DNA from: Asterias amurensis
Taxonomy: Eukaryota; Echinodermata; Asteroidea; Forcipulatida; Asteriidae
Assembly: GCF_032118995.1 (NCBI RefSeq)
Contig: NC_092665.1
Coordinates: 16,636,012 to 16,700,011 of the forward strand
DNA length: 64,000 nt
Reading direction: 5' to 3'
Shown here: positions 33,787-45,391 of the stretch, one piece after another
Position numbering within the stretch: position 1 is the stretch's first letter
How the letters are laid out: the number at the start of each line of letters is the position of its first letter
The notes under the pieces: model-generated
Seen by the model: only the letters and a program-made list of their open reading frames with translations
Told to the model about the DNA's origin: nothing
Database searches by the model: none
Translations under genes and position numbers: made by a program

Positions 33787-34075
33787 TAGCTCTTATATAG
33801 CGCATTTCACAATATGCCCTGGTCATAGGGCCAATAACATCCCTTTAATCTTTCTCAGCTCCCCATGGAGTATACAGCCCCTAGCTGCCATGGCTTTCCG
33901 AAGGCTTTTTTAAACACAATATCAACCGGTACCCTCACAGGTACTCAATGAAAGCAAATGTAGTACAGCATCTTGCTCAAAGACACAACCGGAACCCGAA
34001 CCCACACTACGATGACTTAACCACTAATTGTTGAATTCGATGCTAATCACTTGGCCATGACACTCAGTTGTTCTG
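33787..34075 (-). mobile_element. tRNA-headed SINE, copy 1 (minus strand)
   Basis: Read on the minus strand it starts with a Leu/Ser-tRNA-like head (GTGTCATGGCCAAGTGATTAG, GGTTCGGGTTCCGG), passes through TCTTTGAGCAAGATGCTGTA and GGGAGCTGAGAAAG and ends GAAATGCGCTATATAAGAGC. It matches 43025-43299 along its length. Inserted in the intron after exon 13. Confidence 0.75.
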
Positions 34076-35560
34076 TTCTTGGATACAATGGGATTGAATG
34101 GGGCTATAGTGTGCTTAATACACCCTTACTAATTGATTAATACAGAGTGTTAGACCTTAACATTAGACCACGACTAATTTGGTGAAATTGCATTGACTTG
34201 ACGTGTGTCTAACACAGTTCTAACAAATTGAATGATAACATTATATTTACCACATGTTGAGACCTCATTCATGTGGACTAACAACATTGATAACAAACTC
34301 ACCTCTTCTAGAGAGCCATTGGTTAAAACCAACGAGGAATTCATGAAAACCTGTAAATAATCCAAGCATTTATAAATCATTTTCTTACCACTGTGTTCTT
34401 TTGTGCAGTCTGGGAGAGATGTCCATGTAGTTCTTGTTTCAATTTTCCTTAATGCATTAATTATCACCCCTTTCAGAGTACGATTTGGTTCATTCCATTT
34501 TATTTGATGAAATGGAATAGCCCAAAATGCAAACAGGTGAACTTGGTGTTTAAATGTCACCATGGTAACAGTAATCAGCAGGTGTTATGATTCTGAGACT
34601 ATTTCCTGACTTGTCATTAAGAAATAACACTTAGGCTATTGTTATGCTAATTATAGTGGTCATTGGTAAGCTATTATGAGAAAGTACACTGCACTATAAA
34701 CAGACACAAGACTGACTCTATCCCAAAATACATGTGCATTAGGCCAAACGATTTTGTTCAAATATTTAGCGTCCCTGCCCGCCTCCTTCTTAGAGGCAGC
34801 CTACTTCAAAAACGTTCTAAGAGATTTTGTTTAATATTCCAGCCAGTGGTCTGAAAAAAAGTGTCAGGGGGTACTTTTGAGAAGGAAACCAACAAAAGGG
34901 CCCTCCTCCTTCCTTATTTCCAAAAGGCAAGACGCTAAAAATATTTTGTTTTTTGGGCCTTGGCTCCGTAGAAAAGAGATTAGTGAAACTCACTTAATTT
35001 ACCTCAAGCTCGCAGAGGTTGGGGTTTGGCATTCTTTCTTTCTCAAACAAGACCACAAACAAATTGAGAACCCCTGAAAAAAGTATTGTTTACAGCAAAA
35101 TGTTTTATGTCACTTGCCAGCCAAGGTTACTGAAAAGGAGTTATTGTTAAGAATATTTAAATATTAATACTTTTAGCATCACACTAAATATTGAAGGTTC
35201 AGCAGGTGGTTTATCAAAGGTTCAATTTCCTTAGCAACTCAGTGTTATTTCCTGTGGTTTTTATTCATTCTTTAAAGCTGATAGCTGTGAATGTACAAAC
35301 CTTACCTCAACCACACTTCGTAAGCTTTCTTTCCCAGCATAGTCATGCATTTTTAATCCTTTGCCCACAAGTGAGCAAAAGCGTTTGAGAACAACTGAGG
35401 GTGGACATTTTGAAACATTTTGGCAAAGCAAGCTGGCTTTCCACATCTTCACACCCTCTGTGGTTAACCTCCTACTTTGGGATAATTGAATTGATTTTTG
35501 TTGTTGAGTGGATGTTTGGAGTTAATTATTGCTGTATGGCGGTGTTTCTTGTGATGTATT

Positions 35561-37135
35561 ATGGCTGAGTCATCCCTGGGAAATGAGGCTTCGGATGCGG
35601 TTGTCCAGGAAGAGCAGACAATAATAGGAGGGGAGACGACTACAAACGAGCATCAGACAATCACAGAGAAAGGTTCTGGTGAGCAGGGACTCATAACGTC
35701 TGGACCAGAGGAGATAAAAACTGCCTCTGACGAAGAAGAACTTGGTGAACAGAAAGAAACATCTGGTGAGGAACATAATGTCTTAGAAGAAGTGCCAGTG
35801 GAAGCAGTTTTGGAGGGAGGGTCTTTCTTGGAAGATCAGAGTAATTTGGAAATAAAGGGTGTCTCAGAAGAGGAGGCTGGTTTGCAAGAAAAGGTGGATG
35901 CTGTTGGTGGGGGTGGATCAGAGGAGCTGAGTGTCTCAGCTGGACCTTCTCATCAAGAAGAGGTATCACCACAAGGAGAAAAAATAGACGTAGAGTCCAT
36001 TTTAAAGGACCAGTCGGATATTAAAGAACATCTTGATTTGGGCGGAGATTCCCAATCAGAGGGAAATATTAATTTTGGAGAAAACGCAGAGAATGGTGAA
36101 AAGTCACTTGGGAAGGACGAAGTCAACTCAGAAAATAAGTCTGCAATAGCAGAAGGAAATTCAGCAAAAGAAAAAGTCACAACAGGCGGAGAAAGTTCAG
36201 GAGACGAAAAGTCACTCTCTGGAGAAGAGATTGTCTCAGGAGAGAAACCTAGTCAGAGTGAAAAGTCTGACTCTGAAGAAAATATTGACGTGGAAGAAAA
36301 ACTTGCAGAAGGAGAGCAGATTGTTGTCAAAGATAAGTCCGTATCAGATAAAACTACATTAGATGAAGAACTTGATGCAGAAGAAGATTCTCTGTCAGAA
36401 GAAAAATCATTACTAGAAGAAGATCATAAATCTGAGAAAAGTTCAAGCTTTGAAGAAAAGTCTTCATCAGGAGACGAGAAAGATGTGAAGGAGAAATCTG
36501 CCTTAGAGGAAGAAGCTGCCATTGACGGAAAATCTGAGAAGGAAATCAGTTTGGAGGAGGAGGCTGATTCAGAGGAAAAATTTACACGAGAAGAAGTTTG
36601 TAATTTGGAAGACAAAAATTATAAGCAAGAAACGCCTTCCTTAGAGGAAGAACTTCTTCCTGAAGAAGAGCAGAGCGTTGAAGTAAGTCTTTTTTCAGAA
36701 GAAAATGTCGTTACTAAAGATCCCATTGTAGAAGGAAATGCAAGCCTTGAGGGAGAAGAAAAACCTTCAGGGAAGGCAATAGATCTTGAAGAAAACGTAA
36801 CTTCAGAAGAATTGTCGAAGGAAGGTATTAAACATTTAGAGGGTAGCCCTGTTTTGAAAGAAGTGACAGACTTGAAAGAGACAATATTAATCTCAGAGAA
36901 AACTGTTTTGAAGGACCGCCAAGCTGTAAAGGCAGAAATTAGCCTAGGAATTCAGAGGGAGCTGGATAATAATTCTGACTCTAGTCGGAATAGTCAAAGG
37001 GAAGATTATCTTCTGTTACAAGAAAGACTTCGCTCTGAGGAAAGAATTATTGCTGACTTGCAGATTTCTTTGGAGGCAAAGATTGCAACTACAGAGAAGA
37101 AACTTCTTGAGAAAATCTTTACTTTGGAATCACAG
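35561..37135 (+). CDS. Acidic Glu/Ser/Lys-rich exon of the coiled-coil gene (alternative start or cassette)
   Basis: One open frame of 525 codons from the ATG at 35561 to a donor (CACAG|GTTTGC). The protein is highly acidic and low in complexity, full of short SEEK, GEE and EEK units, and looks disordered until its last ~45 residues, which turn into coiled coil (LLLQERLRSEERIIADLQ, LLEKIFTLESQ) and run on into exon 15 (LESSVLKQSN). An in-frame TGA three codons before the ATG means that either this is a first exon with its own promoter, or it is internal with an acceptor close to the ATG (an AG|TC at ~35568 is in phase 0 but poorly supported). Exon 13 ends and exon 15 begins in phase 0, so skipping this exon keeps the frame: ~1207 aa without it, ~1732 aa with it, ~1139 aa if translation starts here. 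Confidence 0.7.
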
Positions 37136-37497
37136 GTTTGCAGGAGGCAATTGTAAATGTTTCACTTTGGAAGATGATAGATTAAAATTATTAAACAGAC
37201 TTTCCTCAGAAAACAATTATTTTGTTACACTGCGTACACAGAGTGGGCAAAGTCAAAAACATTAGTTCTTCTAAGCTTGGAATATTTGAGATAATTTGAA
37301 TGGTGTTTTGCTTTTCTCCCCCGTCTTACTAATTGCTGTTAACAATGCTCTCTTACTTAAATATTCTTGTGTTGGTCAAATCTTTTCTCAACATACAGTA
37401 TTTTCTGAATTTTCTGTTTTGAACATTGCTTGAATCTTTAATTTTGTTCTGTCATCGTTATTAAACTATGGATATTTTATTTGTGGTTTATTTTTAG

Positions 37498-40400
37498 CTG
37501 GAGAGCAGTGTGTTGAAACAGAGTAACCTGGTAGAAGAACTCAGTGAAGAAAAGAGAAGAAACCAAAGTAAGTCTATCACAATTTGTTTGCCTTTTTTAC
37601 TTAATAAAACTCTTTTGAAATAAATGCAACCTTTATTTCTATTTTGTAATCGTCGCAATAGTGTTTACAAATTAACAGGGGTCATAAAATAAAAAAGAAA
37701 GTTATTATGTAGAAATCACTGGGTGACTTCAAACGCAAAGAGCACCAGAAGCAAAAAGAAGTGTCTGCTTTTGTTCACATTTGCTCCTTATGTGAATTTT
37801 TTGTTTTTTAAAAAGGGTCTGCTATTAAAATTTTGTGAAAAGTTACTTTAAGACTGTTTTGAGTCCAACTGCCATAATTTGCTATTTTTATGAAAAGCAA
37901 ATCTTCTTGTTTTGATTATTTTTTAGAGTTGCAAGACCAGGTGGACCAGAGTCACGAGTTGGTCAAGCGAGCCGAGGAATCCACTGGTCATCTCAAGGAG
38001 AGCATCGGCCGTAAATCAGCTGAGCTAGTCAGGCATTACGATTGGTCCAAAGAGGGTCAGGTGAGTCAATTAAGCAATTTCATTGGTCAAAGGAGTTACT
38101 TTAATAATAATAATAATGATTAGAGATTTATATTGTGGAATAGCCACAAAGATGATCAACTGTGCATTACATCAAGAAGTATTAAAACAATTATGTGAAA
38201 GGTACAACCAAAAAATACTACTAAAAATTCAACAAAGTCACAATAACCTACAAGCAAAATTAAAAAGAAAAGTCTTCACTTTTTCCTTAAAAAATATCAA
38301 TGGATTGAGAGTATTTAGTGATAGATGGTAGTTCATTCCATAGTTGTGGGCTTTAATCATCTTTTGACACGTGTTTTGTTTTCTTGTTTTGCAATATTTG
38401 TAACAGTAGTTGTTTAACTTTCTATTTAGTTGAAACTTGAGAACAAAGTCCGAACGCTTGAGAAGGAGCTGGAGGAATCTAAGATGGAGTCTCATGGAGA
38501 AAAGACGGAGGTTTCTTGGCGACTATCAAGGGAAGAGAAGAGGGTGAAGGAATTGGAAGGATTGCTAGCAGAAAAGAAAGAGGTAAGAATCTCTCGTCTG
38601 ACGGTGTATTTAATAATGTGGATTAATAGTCACAGCTGCACAAAAAGGTCCACAGCATGAGCAACTTATATTTAAAAAATAAACAAATGACTTAAAGGGA
38701 AAGTTTACTTTTTTATTTACCATTTGATTGTCTTGATCCTTTGTAAAGTATAGATAAAAAAAAATTAACCTGCGAAAATTTCAAAGATGGTCCTGTTTTT
38801 TAAGATATCGCCAAAAGTGCGGAGTGATTATGTCAATGCACGAAGAATAAACAAATTTGGAATAAAAATCTGAGAGCTGTACTGTCAAAAACGCTCAGAT
38901 TCAAATTTTGGGGGATACAAACTTAAATAATGGTTCACCTGGAAGTTATAAGTAGACTTTTGGTAACAATATTCGGTTGTACTTTTGATGAAGGAATTGG
39001 CTGAGTTGAAGAAGGAAACGGGGAGGTTATCGGTGGGTCATACCAGGGCTGAGGAGAGAGTGCTGGATGAGGCAAGGCTAAGAGTTGATATTGAACATAG
39101 AAATAAAGTACTGGAAGAAGAAATGACCAAGGTAAGATACAAATTATTTCATTTCTGTTTTTGTTTTCAATTACGGCTTTTTGTGCTGTACAAATACGGA
39201 GCTGCTGGTCCTCCCTGATTCTGCTGAAAGTTCCCTGGAAATCAATCAATGTTTTCATGTTCTGATGAAGAAATTGGTAAATCTCCCTGAATGTGGAAAC
39301 TCTGTCCCTATGATGTTGAATGTACTTCTAAGGATCTCCCTGATTGTTGGATAAAATCCCCCTGATTGCAAGATGCAAATGTTGGTAGCTCTGCAAGTAG
39401 GATTATGATGATGAATAAATGTTCAGTCAAAGAAAAATTATCTTACAAATTACTGTTTTTGTTTGGTCTAGCAATGGACCCAGTTAAAGGACTTGATGAC
39501 CAGACTAAGTGCTACTGAATCAGCTAAACAGGAGCTTGAAGTCCAACTGGAAAAGGTATGAAGTACCAACTAATCTTTTGACATAATCACAATTTTATAA
39601 CAACACTACTTTAAGACCTGGGTACAATTTCATATATCTGCTTACTACAGAATTCTGCGCTTACAGCCCACCCTTAGAATCATGCATTTTAAAGGGATCT
39701 GTAAGCACAACATTCTGTGGTAAGCAGATCTATGACATTTGACCTTGTTGTTTCTGGACATCTTTTTTTTCTTGCTCTTTTTTGGTGTCTTGGTAAAAAC
39801 AAAATTTTAAAGACCTTTTACGTTTCTTGACATTTTTATCTTCTTACTCTTCTTGGTGTCTTGATAAGTTTTTCTTTAAAGACCTGTCACCTCCAGGCAA
39901 ACATCTTGAATTTTTTTCTCCACTATAATCTATGGTGCTTTTTAAAACTAAAGCTTGGTCTTGAGCTGTGGCTTAGTCCGTTTCCGAATTGGTGTCTACA
40001 GCTACGGCTACGGCTGTTGCCAAGGGTGTTGCTAAGGACGTCTTATACCTCAATGCATGATGACGCTGAAATCTAGCTCTATGCCAATTCTGACAAACCG
40101 TAATAGGCTCTATCTGTCTGTTTACCAAAAGCTACATTTTTAAACTCGTTGCCTCTAAACATAATTCTTCTCTGCAAACGGCTTCAATCCTGCAGCTTAT
40201 AAATCACATTTGACAACCTTTATAACAACATAAACCCTTTAACACATGTAACCCACTAACCTATAACCCTTGACCTTTTAGCAAACTAATGAGATGCGAC
40301 ATCGCTATACTGAGATAGAGCAGGTGCAAGCGGAGACCAACGCTACTACATCGACTCTGAGTCTAGTCCAACAGAGAGCTCAGGCTGCTGAACGCAAGGT

Positions 40401-43400
40401 GCTGGTCTATTAACATGCTTGTAGTTTCTAGAAAAATGCACACCGATATTCACGGTTTGAAATACGGACTGATTTGCTGACTTGCACAGCTATTTAATGT
40501 GTAATTTACTGTCTTGTGTAAACTACAGTATACTCTGGACTTGCACAGCTATTTAATGTGTAATTTACTGTCTTGTGTAAACTACAGTATACTCTGTACT
40601 TTCTCGTGTGAATAAAAATCCACTGGCATTATTTGGGTGGAATTCAAACTGACAGCTTTGGCTGTGGGTCATGGGTTCGAATCCCACTTGAGTAATACAC
40701 CTGTTGGTTTTTTCACAGGACTCAGGAAAGTACCGAGTATCATTGCTTTAAACAAAATGGGTGCATGGGTATCCCCCATGCAAATTTAAAATCAATTAAA
40801 CTACTAACTCAATTGATCCTATTGCACAGATATTCTCGCTGTGATTACTAACTAGTTTGTATAAACCAAAGCCTTAACCATCCACTTCCAATAATACTTC
40901 CTCTTTTATTTAAACTACTCAAATCTAACTCACATTCAAATTAAAATCCTTTTATTTACTTTAATTTTGTTGTCTAATAGTGTTACTCATTGCTTTAGAA
41001 CTTTAATCAAAAATTTATTTGTCACTTTGTGTTCACATGGGGTCACATAGACCGGTGCAGAGCTAACTTGTATCAACTTGTTCAACCTAAATCTTTTAGA
41101 AAATCTATTTGATGTTCTTTCCTCAACAATATTTAGTTTGCATCTGTCACACTAATTGCTGTGTTGCACAATGATTACTTGTGGGTCTTCTTGAGCTGAT
41201 GAGAATTTTTTTTTGTGAAGTAGGTGATTGAGAAATTTAACAGACTGGTTGGATGGGTTTTACCAAACTAGAAACCTAATAGAGCCTAGCACTGGCTTAT
41301 ATTAAATTCCTAAATATTGAAGTTAACAACATTTACTGAAATATCAGAGAGTCTCAATGTCAGCTTCTCAGGCCAAAAACGGATGAGGTCAGAAGTCTTT
41401 CAGAGGTCGGATTGATCTTAAGTTGTGTATCAATCTTAGCTGCTAAGCAAACAGTGATGTCACAATACAAATCACTATGGTGATACTGACAACTCATCTT
41501 CAAAGATGAATCTAAGTGCTTTGTGAAATTGAGTCACACTATTTCGTAATAATTGATGTCATTATTGTTTGTCTTTGAATCTAGATTCCTGAACTGCAGC
41601 AGCAACTTGATGAGAAGTCACTCCGTCTCCAAGCTTCGGAAGCCCAACTACGAGATCTTACTGCTACTAAGCTAGACCTACGTACTAGTAAAGATGATAT
41701 CAATAGATTGAAGGCTCAACTACATGAAGAGAGGATTGAAAAGTACGTCCAAAATTATAACTTCTTACAATTCAGTCAGAGTTATTGGTTTATTCTAATA
41801 GTTTGATTCCTTGAAATTGAAACTTCCTTACTTACATTTGATTCCTTGAAATTGAAACTTCCTTACTTACAAAAAACTCTTTCTAATAATTATTTATTGT
41901 TTCCCTCCACGCTGATGTCTTTAGGTCTTTGCTTAACCAGCAGCTTGAGGATTTAAAGCAACAATTGACGTCATCGTTGGAAAGAGAAGACAAAGTCCGT
42001 CACGAGAACATCGACACTAAACACAGATTACTGGAAATACAAAACAGACTCTATGCAACGGAAGATAAATCCAAGTCGGTGGAAGATATGGTAAGAGAAG
42101 AGTAGCTCCATCTTGGCTTCTTTGTTTTCATTCAGTAATTAATAAGTAAACACTAATCTAAAATGGCTACTGAAGATGAAAAAGGGTTAAGAAATCTTAT
42201 GAACTAAACTTTTTTCACATTTACTCTGAGAGTTGACATTTACTCAGCAACAGAGTCCAACATTCTCGTGACGAGGATCAGAGCATACTGATCATACTGA
42301 TTGAAGCGTTGTTAACCACTGGTTCTTTCCAGAACCACCATGACTCATCGCTGCTATATATGTGTGTTATATAGCTCCCTTTAATACGTTGTGTGATCAG
42401 TAGCCTATTGACTTAATAATTTTTAAAACTTCCTTTTGATTGACAGCACTCATTAGCAGAGATGGGTAAGAAATCTCTTCTAGATCAAGTCTCATCACTA
42501 CAGCTTGAAGCTCAACGTCTACAGACAGAGTTGATGCAGACAACGCAACGACTCGATGCTCAGATCAGTAAATATGAAGAACACAAGACACATCATAAAA
42601 ACAAGCTGCAGCAAGCCAGGTAATGAAACATTTATTCAATCGAGATCTTTGGGACGCTAGATGGCAGCAGACTTAATTCATTGTAATTGGTTATGTGCGC
42701 ATGCCCCATGAACAATTTCTTTCTATAATGTTTTTGTTTGTACCTGTTGCAGAGACATTTTCACTAGACACAAGTCTGTTCTGGCTGACAGTCTAATGAA
42801 GCTGCAGCAAGATCTAAACACAACCAACGCTGAGCTACAGAAAGAACAGAATAATAGAGAGAACTTACAGAAGAAACACGACAACTTGCTGGATGAACAC
42901 CGCAAGCTGCTCGCTATGTAAGTAGCTTTATCTCCCCCCCCCCCCCAACCCCCACTGTCTTACCCTCCCTAAGATATCAGTGCTATGAACAGAAACAAAA
43001 AACAGGTTTTTATAAATATTTTCACAGTTCCTGCTCGGTCACTGGGCCAATAACACTCCTGTAAACTTCCTCAGCTCCCTGGGAAGTATATAGCCCTGGG
43101 CTGCCGCTGCGCTCAAAAGGCTATTCATACACAATATCAACCTCTACCATGGCAGGTACCCATTTATACCCCTGGGTAAAAATCAACTATAGTAAAGCAT
43201 CTTGCTCAAGGACACAAACCGGGATTCGAACCCATACTCCGATGACTTAAACAGGAGAACTTGAATTTGATGCTCTAAACCACTCGGCCATGACACCCAA
43301 GCTAACTCCAGCCCTCGACCATGTTTTGATACTTTCTAGGCATTCAGACACAGAAGAAGCTGTAAGAGACCAGAATCGCAACGTTAACACCATGGACTAC

Positions 43401-45090
43401 AGAGTCAAGTATCTTGAGAAAGAGAATGGAGTTCTTCAAGATCGCATTGATACCTTGAGTAGACAGAGGGTTGCTATGGAGAAACTCATCAGGGAGTACA
43501 GGTTGGAGAAACAGAAAATGGTGAGTAACAGTGAGAAGTATGAGGTTTGGTTTGTTTTAACCTGGGGGGGGGGGTGAGTAAGCAATGTATTGAGGGCACT
43601 ACACGAGTCTGGATTATTTTCATTGAGGCACATGTCCATCATTGCTACTCCACTGAAGTTGTCATAGAGTACAGGTTGGAGATGTAGAAAATGTTTAGAG
43701 CGAGGGTTTTCATGATTTGTCAAACACATTCAGGGGTGTTACAGTTTTTTGTTAAAATCGGCCTTCAAATGTCTGTGGGAAGAAGAAATTGTAAAAGTTT
43801 AGGAAACAGTAGAAAGGTAAGATTGTAATAATCGCGTTTCTGACAAACTCACAACACTAGATTGGCAGTGGGACTTGTGTTTTAAATTGTTAAATTAAAG
43901 AGTACATATATTTGCACTTAACAAGTTCGTTTTTAATGTTACAATCTTACAAGTCTGCAACTTGTCCGTCTTTAATTTGCATGTCTTTATTTTAACTATG
44001 ATCCTGATTGCATGTGTGCTCACAGTTTCAAGCAGGCCTGCAGTCTGCAATGAGCTTTTACAAACCATCTATAATTAATAATGCTGCTTTACCACTGCAT
44101 GTTTATGTTCTATTATTTTGCTACTTTTTTTCCATTTTGCTTTCATGTGGCACTTTCTGCACCCTTATTTATAACCTGCTTTTGCTGCATGGTCCTTGAC
44201 TCTGCCTGCTTGTCTGGGTTCCTGCCTGGTTGCCTGTCTGGGTGCCTGTCTGGGTGCCTGTCTGGGTGCTCGTTCTGGGTGTAGGAGATTGACAAGTCCT
44301 TGCTAGTCTCACCAGCTGGTGGCTTTACGATGACCTCTCCCCTCAGTACGCTAAATTCTTCCCTACCTCGGACCACGCTCACTAGTGGGCTTGGCCAATC
44401 ACAGAGGTAAGGTTTGTTGTTTTAGGTAAATTTTTAAAGATGTTCTTTTCTTTTGTATTTGATGCACAGTATTTTAAAGTGATCGCAGAATTTTGGTCCT
44501 TCATAGATTTACTTTGAATACTGCCCTCTTGTGATTATTTTGCACTTGTGCTGCATCCTCATGCTTGCCCAGCTACAAAACTATGCGCTTTAAAGGTTTT
44601 GAATTAAATAAATTCTAACCCAACCCACCCCAATACCTATTATTTAATGGTCAGCTTTTGAAATACAATCTCAACTTGTTAGCAAAAAATTGTTCGAAAA
44701 CAAAAGTAGTTAAATGTAAATATGTGACAAACATTGCATGCAGGGTGCTCATAGTAAGTTGTTTATTGTAGACTTGATGTTACCTAATTGCTAAACATTG
44801 TGTTTTTGTGCATAAATGTCTCATGAAAACGAAAAGCATCAATTCCAAACGCAATATTTAACCAGATTTGAGGTGTCACTGTTTTGTTTTTGTTTTTGTC
44901 TGACAGCCCGAGTTACATCTCAACCCTTGATACTCGGAGTACCCACAACAGCGGTTACTCACCGATGAGAGCAAGTCACCAAGGAACAAGAAACTCAGGG
45001 TACAATCAACACAGCGCTTTGAATCGTCAGTCATTACGAAGTCCTGTCCTAAGTACTACTCAAAGCTCCGATAATGATACTGACTCATGA
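37498..45090 (+). CDS. Same coiled-coil gene, coding exons 15-27 and stop
   Basis: Exons: 37498-37567, 37927-38060, 38430-38582, 38994-39131, 39472-39555, 40282-40398, 41585-41742, 41925-42090, 42447-42619, 42753-42917, 43340-43520, 44285-44406, 44907-45090. Every junction keeps frame, including split codons at 37567, 41742, 42619, 42917 and 44406. The product continues as coiled coil to about exon 25 (RVKYLEKENGVLQDRIDTL, MEKLIREYRLEKQKM), then changes to a Ser/Thr-rich, disordered tail with tyrosine-containing NSGYSP and NSGYNQ and the end SSDNDTDS. The donor of exon 20 (GTGCTG) is weak. The acceptor of exon 26 lies behind a CTGTCTGGGTGC minisatellite. The coding part of exon 27 is tandemly repeated beyond the stop. 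Confidence 0.75.
38100..38340 (+). repeat. Dispersed retroelement-like fragment with TAA tract
   Basis: Begins with a TAATAATAATAAT tract and ends AGTTCATTCCATAGTTGTGGG. The internal wording (AAAGAAAAGTCTTCACTTTT, AATATCAATGGATTGAGAG) recalls widespread metazoan retroelement tails, orientation uncertain. Intron after exon 16. Confidence 0.4.
40489..40586 (+). repeat. Perfect 49-bp tandem duplication
   Basis: GACTTGCACAGCTATTTAAT...GTATACTCTG occurs twice head to tail with no visible mismatch, so very recent. Intron after exon 20. Confidence 0.9.
41802..41871 (+). repeat. 35-bp tandem duplication
   Basis: TTTGATTCCTTGAAATTGAA plus ACTTCCTTACTTACA is present twice in a row. Intron after exon 21. 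Confidence 0.9.
43025..43299 (-). mobile_element. tRNA-headed SINE, copy 2 (minus strand)
   Basis: On the minus strand: GTGTCATGGCCGAGTGGTTT (A box), GGTTCGAATCCCGG (B box), then TGTCCTTGAGCAAGATGCTT, TGGTAGAGGTTGATATTGTG and GGGAGCTGAGGAAG. This is the best preserved copy; partial relatives are at 33787-34075, ~57417-57545 and ~57838-57925. It ends 40 bp before the acceptor of exon 25. Confidence 0.8.
44195..44284 (+). repeat. 12-bp minisatellite forming the exon 26 acceptor tract
   Basis: Units of TGCCTGTCTGGG, about four regular plus degenerate ones, run up to the TAG acceptor at 44282-44284. The pyrimidine content of the repeat stands in for the usual polypyrimidine tract. Confidence 0.75.
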
Positions 45091-45391
45091 GTGTCAATGT
45101 GAGAGCGAGTTACCAAGGAACAAGAAACTCGGGGTACAATCAACACAGCGCTTTGAATCGTCAGTCATTACGAAGCCCTGTCCTAAGTACTACTCAAAGC
45201 TCCGATAATGATACTGACTCATGAGTGTCAATGTGAGAGCGAGTTACCAAGGAACAAGAAACTCGGGGTACAATCAACACAGCGCTTTGAATCGTCAGTC
45301 GTTATGAAGCCCTGTCCCATAAGTACTACTCAAAGCTCTGATAATGATACTGACTCATGAGTGTCAATGTGTGAGCGAGTCACCAAGGAAC
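44964..45391 (+). repeat. Tandem repeats of the terminal coding segment with stop codon
   Basis: The end of exon 27 (CACCAAGGAACAAGAAACTC through ACTGACTCATGA) is repeated downstream. The stop TGA is at 45088-45090 and equivalent TGAs lie at 45222-45224 and 45358-45360, giving periods of 134 and 136 bp. A fourth copy breaks off near 45391. Periods are not multiples of three and the real stop precedes them, so copies 2-4 are 3' UTR. Confidence 0.9.

Noticed and set aside
44143-44382. Minus-strand frame with HPDRHPDRQPGRNPDK repeats
   Set aside because: Translation of the 12-bp minisatellite ahead of exon 26.
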